64,000 bases of DNA from Actinophytocola xinjiangensis (GTDB lineage Bacteria > Actinomycetota > Actinomycetes > Mycobacteriales > Pseudonocardiaceae): assembly GCF_001921215.1 (NCBI RefSeq), contig NZ_MSIF01000004.1:310001-374000 (forward strand), given 5' to 3'. Shown piece after piece: positions 24,413-32,839 of this stretch. Each line of letters starts with the position of its first letter. The first letter of the stretch is position 1. The notes under the pieces were generated by a model. That model was not told the origin of the DNA. It saw only the letters and a program-made list of their open reading frames with translations, and searched no databases. The translations under genes and the position numbers were made by a program.

Positions 24413-25362
24413 CGGGACCCCCGCTGCAGGTGGACCGCCACCAGGATGATCGCGGCCTGGACGATCTGGGCGGTGGAGTCGGGGAGGTTGTGCTTGATCA
24501 GCGTGGCGGTGATCAGCTGCATGAGCACCGCCCCGGCGACCGTGCCCAGGATCCGCACCCGGCCGCCGGACAGCGGCGTGCCGCCGACGACGACCGCGGT
24601 GATCGCCGACAGCTCGTAGAGGGTGCCGATGGCCGACGGGTCGGACGCGGTGAGCCGCGCGGTGGCGAGGATCCCGGCGACCGCCGCGAGCACCCCGCTG
24701 ATGACGTAGGTGGTCAGCAGGACCCGGCGCACCGGCAGCCCCGCCAGCGCCGAGGCCGACCGGTTCCCGCCGACCGCGACGAGTTGGCGGCCGAAGGTCG
24801 TGTACCGCACGACCAGCCACACCGCCACCGCCAGGACCGCGGCGATCCACCCGATCGTGGGAATTCCCAGCAGTTCTCCGCTACCGAGTGCCAGCAGGTC
24901 GTCGTTGCGGATGTCGGTGAGCTGGCCGTCGGCGAACACCAGCGCCAGGCCGCGCCCGCCGACCAGCAACGCCAGCGTCGCGACGATCGGCTGGATCCCG
25001 ACGACCGCGACCAGCGTCCCGTTCAACGCCCCGCACAGCGCCCCGGCGACCAGTGCGAGCCCGACGGCCGGCACGAACCCGTACCCCAGGTAGAGCGGCA
25101 GGATCGCCGCCGCGACCGCCATCACCGAGCCGACCGACAGGTCGACGCCCTCGGTCCCGATGACCAGCGCCATGCCCAGCGCGACGATCAGCACCGGCGC
25201 GACCTGCACGACCTGGGTGCCCAGGTTGCCCCAGGTGGCGAAGTTCGCGCTGAACAGCAGGTTGTACCCGACCAGGACGGCCACCGCCGCGTACACGCCG
25301 TTGTCGCGCAGCCACGCCGTCAGCCGGCCAGTTCGCGGTTCGGCGCGCGGGTCGGCGGTCAC
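24409..25362 (-). CDS. ytfT: Sugar ABC importer permease, YtfT-like
   Basis: 317 residues from GTG 25362, which overlaps the ATPase stop (GTGA). RbsC-family motifs: LGMALVIGTEGVDLSVGSVMAVAAAI, GALNGTLVAVVGIQPIVATLALLVGGRGLAL, FGRQLVAVGGNRSASALAGLPVRRV and SAITAVVVGGTPLSGGRVRILGTVAGAVLM. Forms the membrane channel with the YjfF-like permease. Confidence 0.87.
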   Translation of the reverse strand: MTADPRAEPRTGRLTAWLRDNGVYAAVAVLVGYNLLFSANFATWGNLGTQVVQVAPVLIVALGMALVIGTEGVDLSVGSVMAVAAAILPLYLGYGFVPAVGLALVAGALCGALNGTLVAVVGIQPIVATLALLVGGRGLALVFADGQLTDIRNDDLLALGSGELLGIPTIGWIAAVLAVAVWLVVRYTTFGRQLVAVGGNRSASALAGLPVRRVLLTTYVISGVLAAVAGILATARLTASDPSAIGTLYELSAITAVVVGGTPLSGGRVRILGTVAGAVLMQLITATLIKHNLPDSTAQIVQAAIILVAVHLQRGSR

Positions 25363-26876
25363 GCCGGGCCCTCCTCGGCCAGCGCGGCGAGCAGGGCGGC
25401 CTCGGTGACGTCCTCTCCGGTCAGGCGGGCGGTGACCGCGCCGTCGCGCAGCACGACGATGGTGTCCGAGCCCTCGACGACCTCGTCGAACTCCGAGGAG
25501 ATCAGCACGACCCCCAGACCGTCGCGGGCGAGTTCGTCGACCAGGGCCTGGACCTCGGCCTTGGCGCCGACGTCGATGCCCCTGGTCGGCTCGTCCAGCA
25601 GCAGCAGGCGGGGTTCCAGGCACAGCAGGCGGGCCAGCAGCACCTTCTGCTGGTTGCCGCCGGACAGTTCGCCGACGCGCTGGTCGGGGCTGGCGGCCTT
25701 GATCCGCAGCCGCCGGACGAACGTGTCCACGATGGAGTCCTGGCGGCGGCGGGAGACCAGGCCGGCGGCGGAGAGCCGGGGGAGCGCGGCGAGCACGATG
25801 TTCTCCCGCACCGACAGGTCCGGCAGGATGCCGTCGGCCTTGCGGTCCTCGGGCAGCAGCACCACGCCGGCGCGCATCGCGGCGGCCACCGAGCCGGTGC
25901 GCAGCCGGGTGCCCTCGACGGTGACCTCGCCGGAGTCCAGCGGCAGCGCCCCGGCGATGGCCATGGCGGTCTCGCTGCGCCCGGCGCCGAGCAGCCCACC
26001 GAGCCCGACGATCTCGCCGGGGCGTACGGCCAGGTCCACGCCGTCGAGGCGGTGCTTGACGGTCAGGCCGGTCGCGGTGAGCACGGGTTCGGCGCGTTCG
26101 GCGGTGTGCTCGCCCTCGAACTTCGTCGCGCCATCGCGCCGGACCTCCTCCAGGTCGCGGCCGAGCATCATGGCGACCAGTCCGAGCCGGGGCAGTCCGG
26201 CCAGGGGTCCACTGTGGACGACCCGGCCGTCGCGCAGGACCGTGACCTGGTCGCAGATCCGGTACAGCTCGTCGAGCCGGTGGCTGACGTAGAGGACGGC
26301 GACGCCGTCGGCGCGCAGCCGCTCGACGACGGTGAACAGCGTGTCGACCTCGCGGGGTTCGAGCGAGGAGGTCGGCTCGTCCAGGATCACCACCCTGGCG
26401 CGGGTGTCGGCGGCCCGCGCGAGGGCGACCATCTGCTGGACACCCATGCCCAGCGTGCGCAGCGGCCGGGTGACGTCGACCCGGATGCCGTAGCCGGCGA
26501 GCAGGTCGGCCGCGCGGCGGTTCATCGCACGGAAGTCGAGCAGGCCCCAGCGGGTGCGGGGTTCGCGGCCCAGGAACAGGTTGCTGGCCACCGACTGCTG
26601 GCCGACGAGGTTGACCTCCTGGTAGACGGTGCTGATCCCGGCGTTCTGGGCGTCGGCCGGGCGGCCGAAGCCGGTCGTCTCACCGAGGTAGGTCAGTTCG
26701 CCGGTGTCGGGGGTGTACACCCCGGTCAGGACCTTGATCAGGGTCGACTTGCCGGCGCCGTTCTCCCCGACGAGGGCATGGACCTCGCCGCCGTGGAGGG
26801 TGAGATCGACCTCCGACAGGGCGACGACACCGGGAAAACGCTTGCTCACGGCCGTCGCGGCCAGTACCGGCTCCAT
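25359..26876 (-). CDS. ytfR: Sugar ABC importer ATPase with two nucleotide-binding domains, YtfR-like
   Basis: 505 residues, the standard length for RbsA/YtfR ATPases. First domain: Walker A GENGAGKSTLIKVLTG (about 36-51) and Walker B VVILDEPTSSLEPRE. Second domain: GLLGAGRSETAMAI in place of a regular Walker A, signature LSGGNQQKVLLARLL and Walker B LLLLDEPTRGIDVGAK. The degenerate second P-loop is normal for this family. Energises import with the two permeases; 23 bases separate it from the binding-protein gene. Confidence 0.92.
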   Translation of the reverse strand: MEPVLAATAVSKRFPGVVALSEVDLTLHGGEVHALVGENGAGKSTLIKVLTGVYTPDTGELTYLGETTGFGRPADAQNAGISTVYQEVNLVGQQSVASNLFLGREPRTRWGLLDFRAMNRRAADLLAGYGIRVDVTRPLRTLGMGVQQMVALARAADTRARVVILDEPTSSLEPREVDTLFTVVERLRADGVAVLYVSHRLDELYRICDQVTVLRDGRVVHSGPLAGLPRLGLVAMMLGRDLEEVRRDGATKFEGEHTAERAEPVLTATGLTVKHRLDGVDLAVRPGEIVGLGGLLGAGRSETAMAIAGALPLDSGEVTVEGTRLRTGSVAAAMRAGVVLLPEDRKADGILPDLSVRENIVLAALPRLSAAGLVSRRRQDSIVDTFVRRLRIKAASPDQRVGELSGGNQQKVLLARLLCLEPRLLLLDEPTRGIDVGAKAEVQALVDELARDGLGVVLISSEFDEVVEGSDTIVVLRDGAVTARLTGEDVTEAALLAALAEEGPA

Positions 26877-26899
26877 CAGCGCGCCCGTCCCGTCCGAGG

Positions 26900-27985
26900 T
26901 CAGTACGCGTTCGCGACCTCGTCGGCGGCGTTGTCCCTGCCGTAGAGCTTGTCGCTGATCACGATGTCCTGGGCGACCGGCTCGCCGGACAGGAACGTCC
27001 GGAGCGTCTCGAACGCGAGCGGCCCGAACCGGGGGTTGGACTCGACCACCGAGTACATCTCGCCGTCGACGATCTTCTGCACGGCGTTGCGCGTGCCGTC
27101 GATGGACACGACGTGGATGTCGCCGCCGGGCTTCTTGCCGGCGCTCTTGAGGGCCACCAGCGCGCCGAGGGCCATCTCGTCGTTCTCGGCGTAGACGCCG
27201 GTGATGTCCGGTTGGGCCTGGATGATCTGTTCCATCACCTGCTGGCCCTTGTCGCGGGCGAACTCACCGGTCTGCTGGGCGACGATCTCGACGTCCGGGG
27301 CGATCTTGGCCAGCTCGTCGACGAACCCGTTGGTCCGGTCGGTGGTGACGTTGTTGCCCGAGGCGCCGAGCAGGATCGCGACCTTGCCCTTCTCGCCCAG
27401 CGCGGCGGCCATCTCCTGCGCGGCGCGCTTGCCCTGTTCGACGAAGTCGGACCCGAGGAAGGCGACGTAGTCCTCGCACGGGGTCGAGTTGACCTTCCGG
27501 TCGATGGTGAGCACGGGGATGTTCTTCGCCCGCGCCGCGTCCAGCGCCGGCTCCAGCCCGTCGGAGTTCAGCGGCGCGACGATCAGTGCCTGCGCGCCCT
27601 TGTTGATCATGTCCTGGATGTCGGAGATCTGTTTGCCCAGCTGGGAGTTGGCGTTGGTGGTGAGCAGCTGCCTGACCCCGGCGGCCTGCGCCTCGTCCTT
27701 GATCGACTGGGTCTCGGCGATCCGGAACGGGTTGGCCTCCTTCTCCGACTGGGAGAAGCCGACGATCGCGTCGGTGAGGTCCAGTGGCTCGCCGCCGTAC
27801 TGGTCCAGGGTGCAGGTCGGGCCGTCGGCGGTCTCCGGCTCGGCGACCTGGGCGCCGCCGGTGGAGTCGGCCGCCGGGTCGGCGCCGGAGTCCTCGGCCT
27901 TGGTGCACGCGCTCAGCACCAGCGCGGCACAGAGAACGGCCGCGCCGGCGAGGTGGACGGGGCGAAGCGAACGGAAAGCCGTCAT
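26900..27985 (-). CDS. ytfQ: Sugar-binding lipoprotein of the ABC importer, YtfQ-like
   Basis: 361 residues from ATG 27985 (AGGAG 8 bases upstream). Lipoprotein signal ends LCAALVLSACTKAEDS. Type I periplasmic-binding fold. Similarity to the galactofuranose-binding protein YtfQ is visible in AIVGFSQSEKEANPFRIAETQSIKDEAQ, ALIVAPLNSDGLEPALDAARAKNIPVLTIDR and QQTGEFARDKGQQVMEQIIQAQPDITGVYAENDEMALGAL. It heads the operon with ATPase, two permeases and a GH2 enzyme. Other furanose or pentose ligands remain possible. Confidence 0.85.
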   Translation of the reverse strand: MTAFRSLRPVHLAGAAVLCAALVLSACTKAEDSGADPAADSTGGAQVAEPETADGPTCTLDQYGGEPLDLTDAIVGFSQSEKEANPFRIAETQSIKDEAQAAGVRQLLTTNANSQLGKQISDIQDMINKGAQALIVAPLNSDGLEPALDAARAKNIPVLTIDRKVNSTPCEDYVAFLGSDFVEQGKRAAQEMAAALGEKGKVAILLGASGNNVTTDRTNGFVDELAKIAPDVEIVAQQTGEFARDKGQQVMEQIIQAQPDITGVYAENDEMALGALVALKSAGKKPGGDIHVVSIDGTRNAVQKIVDGEMYSVVESNPRFGPLAFETLRTFLSGEPVAQDIVISDKLYGRDNAADEVANAY

Positions 27986-28092
27986 TGGCTCACTCCTGGC
28001 CATCGCGGAGGTCGCGTCCCATCGCAACCTCGCCGATCAAATTCAGTCACATCCGAAACTTAACTGTCAAGTGATCACGCCAAATTCGCACA

Positions 28093-28113
28093 TGTTCGAT
28101 CAGAGGTTGAACA
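28093..28113. promoter_or_regulatory. Inverted repeat TGTTC-n11-GAACA upstream of the importer operon
   Basis: TGTTC at 28093-28097 and GAACA at 28109-28113, in a locally A+T-rich part of the 284-bp divergent gap, 108 bases before the ytfQ-like start. It fits an operator for a sugar-responsive repressor; none is encoded in the window. Confidence 0.35.
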
Positions 28114-28219
28114 AAGTTGCTGTAGGTGATCATGGAAGTGCGCTGTGATGTCGGTTGTCGGGTGGTCGCGGTGACCCGGTGTGTGCCCTTGCGGCACCGA
28201 GGGTGCGTGAGTACTGTCA

Positions 28220-28233
28220 GGCAAGCGCTTTCC
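28220..28233. promoter_or_regulatory. LacI-type operator before the sorbosone-dehydrogenase-like gene
   Basis: GGCAAGCGCTTTCC is an imperfect 14-bp palindrome centred on CG with the core AAGCGCTT, the form bound by LacI-family sugar repressors in actinomycetes. It lies 37 bases before the ATG at 28270, in the promoter zone. Confidence 0.6.
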
Positions 28234-28269
28234 TAACGTCATGCGACCCCACAAGGTGGTGGGCGACAG

Positions 28270-30336
28270 ATGTCGAACCCCGCACGATGGCTGGTAACGA
28301 TCGCTTCCGCGGCCCTGGTCGCCGCCTCCCTGGCCGTCCCGCACACCGCGACGGCGCAACCCACCCCGGTGGCCGACCCGATCCAGGACCCCCTACCCGA
28401 CCCGATCCCCTCGACCCTGGGCATCACCGTCGACGAGTTCGCGCAGTTCCCCAGGACCGAACCGGTTCCCGCGCCCACCGACCAGCGGCTGATGCGCCAC
28501 GCGCGGATCAACCACCTCGGGGAACTGCCCGACGGCCGGATGTACGTCCCCGACCTCAACGGGAAGATGTACCTGCTCGGCGACGACGGCGTTGCGCACC
28601 TCTACCTCGACATCGGTGCCGCGTTCGCCCCGGAGTTCATCTCCGGTCGGGGACTGGGATCCGGCTCGGGGTTCATCACCTTCCACCCGGACTTCACCCG
28701 CAACGGGAAGTTCTACACCGTGCACACCGAATGGGGCGCCGGGCTCACCGAACCGACGACCTACCCCGCCCAGCCGGGGGCCGCGTTCCACGGGATCATC
28801 ACCGAGTGGACGGCCACCGACCCGTCGGCCGACACGTTCAGCGGGACCAGCCGTCAGGTGCTGCGCCTCGGGTTCCGGTCACAGGTCCACGGGTTCCAGC
28901 AGATCGACTTCAACCCGACCGCGCGACCGGGCGACGCCGAGTACGGCGTGCTGTACCTCGCCGCCGGCGACGGCGGACTCGGTGCCTCCAGCACCGACCC
29001 GCAGAACACCGCCACCCCCTACGGCACGCTGCTGCGCATCGATCCCCTGGGGCACAACGGACCCGGCGGCGCCTACGGCATCCCGGCCGACAACCCGTTC
29101 GTCGGGCGACCGGGTGCGCTGGGGGAGATCTACGCCATCGGGATGCGTGACCCGCACCGGTTCAGCTGGGACCCCGCCACCCGGCGGATGTACCTGGGGC
29201 ACATCGGCGAGCACCGGATCGAGTCGGTCTACGACGTGCGGCCCGGCGACAACTTCGGGTGGAGCGAACGGGAAGGGCCGTTCCTGTTCCAGCGCGGCGA
29301 CGCGCGGTGCGGCGTCTATCCCCTGCCCTCCGATGACGCCCAGTACGGGTACACCTACCCGGTCGCCGCGTTCGACCACAACCCGCCGCCGGGCCATCCG
29401 CTGTGCTCGGACTCGGGGCACGCGATCAGCGGCGGCTTCGTCTACCGGGGCGACGATCTGCCGCACCTGCGCGGGAAGTACCTGTTCACCGATCTGGTCG
29501 ACGGGCGGATCTTCTACACCGAGGCGAGCGAGATGCGGCGCGGTCGCCCGATGGCGCAGATCTATCAGCTCATGGTGTACACCCCCGACGGGCAACGCAC
29601 GACGATGCGTGACCTCGTCGGCGACGACCGGGTGGACCTGCGCATCGGTCAGGACGCCGAGGGCGAGCTGTACCTGATCGCCAAGGCCAACGGGAAGATC
29701 TGGAAGGTCGCCGGCACCCAGCGCTTCGCCGACTGCCGCACCGGGCACACGCGGGTGTCGGCCGACGGCCCGCGGGACTGGGCCCCGGTGACGCCGGCGA
29801 AGTGGCGCTTCCGGGGTGACCAGGCGATCCTGGCGGAGGCCGGGGAGGCAAGGCCCGGTCCGCGCCGGCCGTTCGAGTACGCGGTGCTCACCGACGGGCC
29901 CGAGCTGACCTCGGCCAGGATCAGTGCCGAGGTCCGGTTGGACACGCCGGTCGAGGTCAGCAACCGGGACGTGATCGTCGTCTTCGGGTACCAGTCGGAC
30001 ACGCGCTACTACTACGCCCACCTGTCCACCGACAACACGATCTACCCGCACAACGGCATCTTCGTGGTCGACGACGCCGACCGGCTGCGCATCGACGACC
30101 AGTGGGACCAGACCCTGTCCTACGGCGCCGCCCCGGCCATCACCGACGCCGACTGGCACGACGTGGCCGTCACGCACTGCGCGGACACCGGCGAGATCGC
30201 CGTGCGGGTCGACGGTGAGCTGGTGATGACCGCGCTCGACCGGACCTTCGCCCAGGGGCGGGTCGGGTTCGGCTCGTTCGACAACATCGGGCGGGTGCGG
30301 GACCTCACGGTCGCCGCCACCTCGGTCCGGGGGTGA
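28270..30336 (+). CDS. Secreted PQQ-type glucose/sorbosone dehydrogenase-like protein with C-terminal lectin-like domain
   Basis: 688 residues. Signal peptide about 1-30 (RWLVTIASAALVAASLAVPHTATAQP). Residues 65-490 form a six-bladed GSDH propeller: GSGFITFHPDFTRNGKFYTVHTE, HGFQQIDFNPTARPGDAEYGVLYLAAGDGG, LLRIDPLGHNGPGGAYGIPADNPF, IGMRDPHRFSWDP and GDNFGWSEREGPFLF. Residues 505-688 look like a concanavalin-type sandwich (YYYAHLSTDNTIYPHNG, WHDVAVTHCADTGEIAVRVDGELV). It presumably oxidises or binds sugars outside the cell; activity is unproven. The stop overlaps the next GTG. Confidence 0.82.
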   Translation: MSNPARWLVTIASAALVAASLAVPHTATAQPTPVADPIQDPLPDPIPSTLGITVDEFAQFPRTEPVPAPTDQRLMRHARINHLGELPDGRMYVPDLNGKMYLLGDDGVAHLYLDIGAAFAPEFISGRGLGSGSGFITFHPDFTRNGKFYTVHTEWGAGLTEPTTYPAQPGAAFHGIITEWTATDPSADTFSGTSRQVLRLGFRSQVHGFQQIDFNPTARPGDAEYGVLYLAAGDGGLGASSTDPQNTATPYGTLLRIDPLGHNGPGGAYGIPADNPFVGRPGALGEIYAIGMRDPHRFSWDPATRRMYLGHIGEHRIESVYDVRPGDNFGWSEREGPFLFQRGDARCGVYPLPSDDAQYGYTYPVAAFDHNPPPGHPLCSDSGHAISGGFVYRGDDLPHLRGKYLFTDLVDGRIFYTEASEMRRGRPMAQIYQLMVYTPDGQRTTMRDLVGDDRVDLRIGQDAEGELYLIAKANGKIWKVAGTQRFADCRTGHTRVSADGPRDWAPVTPAKWRFRGDQAILAEAGEARPGPRRPFEYAVLTDGPELTSARISAEVRLDTPVEVSNRDVIVVFGYQSDTRYYYAHLSTDNTIYPHNGIFVVDDADRLRIDDQWDQTLSYGAAPAITDADWHDVAVTHCADTGEIAVRVDGELVMTALDRTFAQGRVGFGSFDNIGRVRDLTVAATSVRG

Positions 30337-31289
30337 AACCAGTGAGAGGGCACCGGTTCCCGGCGTTCGCGGCAGCGTTGCTGTGCGCGTCGGCGGCGGT
30401 GCTGACGGGGCCGGTGTCCGCCACCGCCACTCCGGCGGACGCCGGCCCCGTGCTCCCCGGTCTCGCCCGACACCTCGTCGCCTACTACGACTTCGAGCAC
30501 CCGGTCGCCGGAAACCCCGCCCTGGAAAGGGACCTGGGCCGTTCCGGCACGGACATCGCGCTGGTCAACGGCGGCCACCGGATGCGGGTGCCCGACCGGG
30601 GCGGGCAGGTCCTGCGCACCCGGCAGGTCCAGCCGGCCGTCGCCGGCAACGACGACTGGAAGGCCGGCGTGTACGCGGCCGGCGGGGTGCCGACGCTGCG
30701 CGCGTTCAACGCGGCCCGCGAGATCACCGTGCTGGGCTGGTTCAAGGTCACCGGTGACCTGCCGGCGCCCAACTCCACCACCCCCGACCCCGACGACCGC
30801 TACAACGCCATCGGCCTGGCCGGGGTGCTCTCCGGCGGCTCCGACGGGCACGCGGTGCGCGCGCTGCTGGAGGTCATCGACGTCGGCGGCGAGCCGAAGG
30901 TCGTGGCGTTGGGCCGTCGGGTCGACGGCGCCGCCTCCCAGACCTTCGCCGCCGACGCCGACTGGCAGACCCTGCTGCCGCGCGACACCTGGGTCCACCT
31001 GGCCGCCACCTTCGACTTCGACACCGGCGAACTGGCCCTCTACCGTGACGGTCGCGCGCTGCCCGGCCGGTACACCGTCGCCGGTGACCCGTGGGCGATC
31101 GCCGGCCCGCCCGAACCCGACCGGACCAGCCCCACCGACCCGGCCGGCCTCAAGATCGGCGGCAGCTTCCCGCAGGACACGGCCGAGGCCAACCCGTGCG
31201 ACTGCCGGATGGACGGCCTGGCCTTCCTCGACCGGGCACTGTCCCCGGCGCAGGTGTGGCGCCAGTACCGCTGGTCGGTGCACCGTTAG
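30333..31289 (+). CDS. Secreted LamG-domain protein
   Basis: 318 residues starting at GTG 30333, overlapping the upstream stop (GTGA). Signal peptide about 1-33 (FAAALLCASAAVLTGPVSATATP). The rest is one LamG/concanavalin-like domain: HLVAYYDFEHPVAGNPALERDLGRSGTDIALVNG, EITVLGWFKVTGD, TWVHLAATFDFDTGELALYRDGRALPG, DGLAFLDRALSPAQVWRQYRW. There is no catalytic module, so it is probably a carbohydrate-binding partner of the dehydrogenase-like protein. Overlaps the convergent phosphatase gene by 4 bp. Confidence 0.8.
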   Translation: MKPVRGHRFPAFAAALLCASAAVLTGPVSATATPADAGPVLPGLARHLVAYYDFEHPVAGNPALERDLGRSGTDIALVNGGHRMRVPDRGGQVLRTRQVQPAVAGNDDWKAGVYAAGGVPTLRAFNAAREITVLGWFKVTGDLPAPNSTTPDPDDRYNAIGLAGVLSGGSDGHAVRALLEVIDVGGEPKVVALGRRVDGAASQTFAADADWQTLLPRDTWVHLAATFDFDTGELALYRDGRALPGRYTVAGDPWAIAGPPEPDRTSPTDPAGLKIGGSFPQDTAEANPCDCRMDGLAFLDRALSPAQVWRQYRWSVHR

Positions 31290-31990
31290 CCCAGCGGCTC
31301 CGGCCGGATGGTGAACGACGGGTGCAGGTGGGCGGTGTCGTTGAAGCGGCGGATGATCCACCGCTCCTCGGTCACCACCAGTTGGGTGATCGACGCGTTG
31401 TCGGCGTCGACGAAGGCGAAGGGCTCCGCCCCGGTGGCCATCGCGGTGATCTGGCCGATGACGCCGCCGTGGGTGACCGCGACGACCCGGCCGTCGGGGT
31501 GGGCGGCGGCGATGCGCCCGATGGCGGCCCGGACGCGGTCGGCGAGCGCCTCGGTGGACTCGGCACCCGGGATGGCGTCCCAGCGCTGGGTCTCCCACAT
31601 CCGCTGGGCGGTCTCGTGGCGTTCGGCGACGCGGATGCGGAACAGGCCGCCCTCCCACTCGCCGAGCAGCACCTCGCGCAGGTCCGGCTCGACCGCCGGG
31701 GTGAGGTTCAGGCGCTTGGCCAGTGGCGCGGCGGTCTGGTGGGTGCGGCGCAGGGTGGTCACGTAGAGCGCGTCGATGGGCTCGACGGCCAGGCGGGCGC
31801 CGACCAGTTCGGCCTCGCGCTCGCCCTCGGGGGCCAGCGGCGGGTCGCCGTGGCCGTCGACCAGGGGGAACGGGGCGTCCAGGCGCGCGGGGGCGGATTC
31901 GCCGTGCCTGACCAGCAGGATCTCGGTGGCGCCCGGGGGCAGGGTGAAGCGGAACTGACGGTGGCCGGGGTTGTCGTTCATGAACTCCAT
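31286..31990 (-). CDS. Histidine phosphatase family protein
   Basis: 234 residues; AGAGG lies 6 bases before ATG 31990. Phosphoglycerate-mutase-like fold: catalytic LLVRHGESAP (RHG at 28-30), APEGEREAELVGARL, VTTLRRTHQTAAPLAKRL with the second Arg, and VAVTHGGVIGQI with the second His. Probably an acid phosphatase or mutase with an unknown phosphorylated substrate. Divergent from the PadR gene, so it may share the palindromic operator between them. Confidence 0.9.
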   Translation of the reverse strand: MEFMNDNPGHRQFRFTLPPGATEILLVRHGESAPARLDAPFPLVDGHGDPPLAPEGEREAELVGARLAVEPIDALYVTTLRRTHQTAAPLAKRLNLTPAVEPDLREVLLGEWEGGLFRIRVAERHETAQRMWETQRWDAIPGAESTEALADRVRAAIGRIAAAHPDGRVVAVTHGGVIGQITAMATGAEPFAFVDADNASITQLVVTEERWIIRRFNDTAHLHPSFTIRPEPLG

Positions 31991-32009
31991 TCAACACCTC
32001 TCGTCACCG

Positions 32010-32029
32010 AATACTCTGACTCGAGTATT
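32010..32029. promoter_or_regulatory. Palindromic operator in the PadR/phosphatase divergent promoter
   Basis: AATACTC (32010-32016) and GAGTATT (32023-32029) are perfect arms around a 6-base spacer, 19 bases after the phosphatase start and 19 before the PadR ATG. PadR proteins typically bind ATAC/GTAT palindromes, so this is the likely autoregulatory site. Confidence 0.7.
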
Positions 32030-32047
32030 TGCGCTAGAGTGTTCGGC

Positions 32048-32695
32048 ATGCGCAAGCGCAAGGTGTCCAACCCGCTCGCCCTGGCGGTGCTCTCGCTGCT
32101 CACCGAGAAGCCGATGCACCCCTACGAGATGTCCAGCACCCTGCGCGAACGCGCCAAGGAGGAGAGCATCAAGCTCAACTTCGGCTCGCTCTACTCGGTG
32201 GTCGAGTCGCTGCGCCGGCACGAGCTGATCGACGTCCAGGAGACCGTCCGCGAGGGCCGGCGGCCCGAACGCACGGTCTACGCGATCACCGACGCCGGCC
32301 GCGAGGAGTTCGTCGACTGGGAGAGCGAGCTGCTGTCGGTCCCGGTCAAGGAGTACACGCAGTTCGAGGCGGCGCTCTCGCTGGTCGGCGCGCTCCCCCC
32401 GGACGAGGTCATCCGGCTGCTGGACACCCGGCGGATGCGGCTGACCACCGAGATCGTCAGTCAGCGCGCGGTGATCGACGAGATGTCCAAGCAGGGCATG
32501 CCCTACCTGTTCGCCGTCGAGGCCGACTACGTGCTGGTGCTGCGCCAGGCCGAGCTGGCGTTCGTCGAGCGGCTGCTGAACCAGATGCGCGACGGATCGC
32601 TGGAGGGGATCGACTTCTGGCGCGAGGTGCACGACAACGGCGGGGCGAACCCCGAGAGCGGCTGGGAGACCACCCCACTGCGCAGAGTCAAATAA
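32048..32695 (+). CDS. PadR family transcriptional regulator
   Basis: 215 residues from ATG 32048. The winged helix reads NPLALAVLSLLTEKPMHPYEMSSTLRERAKEESIKLNFGSLYSVVESLRRHELI...RPERTVYAITDAGREEF (residues 7-95), the standard PadR domain; the remaining C-terminal helices form the Vir_act_alpha_C-type dimer region. It precedes a DrrAB-type exporter on the same strand by 144 bases and probably represses it and itself through the upstream palindrome. Confidence 0.92.
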   Translation: MRKRKVSNPLALAVLSLLTEKPMHPYEMSSTLRERAKEESIKLNFGSLYSVVESLRRHELIDVQETVREGRRPERTVYAITDAGREEFVDWESELLSVPVKEYTQFEAALSLVGALPPDEVIRLLDTRRMRLTTEIVSQRAVIDEMSKQGMPYLFAVEADYVLVLRQAELAFVERLLNQMRDGSLEGIDFWREVHDNGGANPESGWETTPLRRVK

Positions 32696-32839
32696 CACCG
32701 CTGGCCGGGTGCGGCAACACCCGGCCAGCGACCAGAAACCCGGGGCTCGACCCGTGACGGCCCGCGACCCAGGCGACAGCTCCACCATAGCCGGCCGCGC
32801 ACGGACCGACCCTGGGCCCAACCAGGAGGTTCACCTGCG

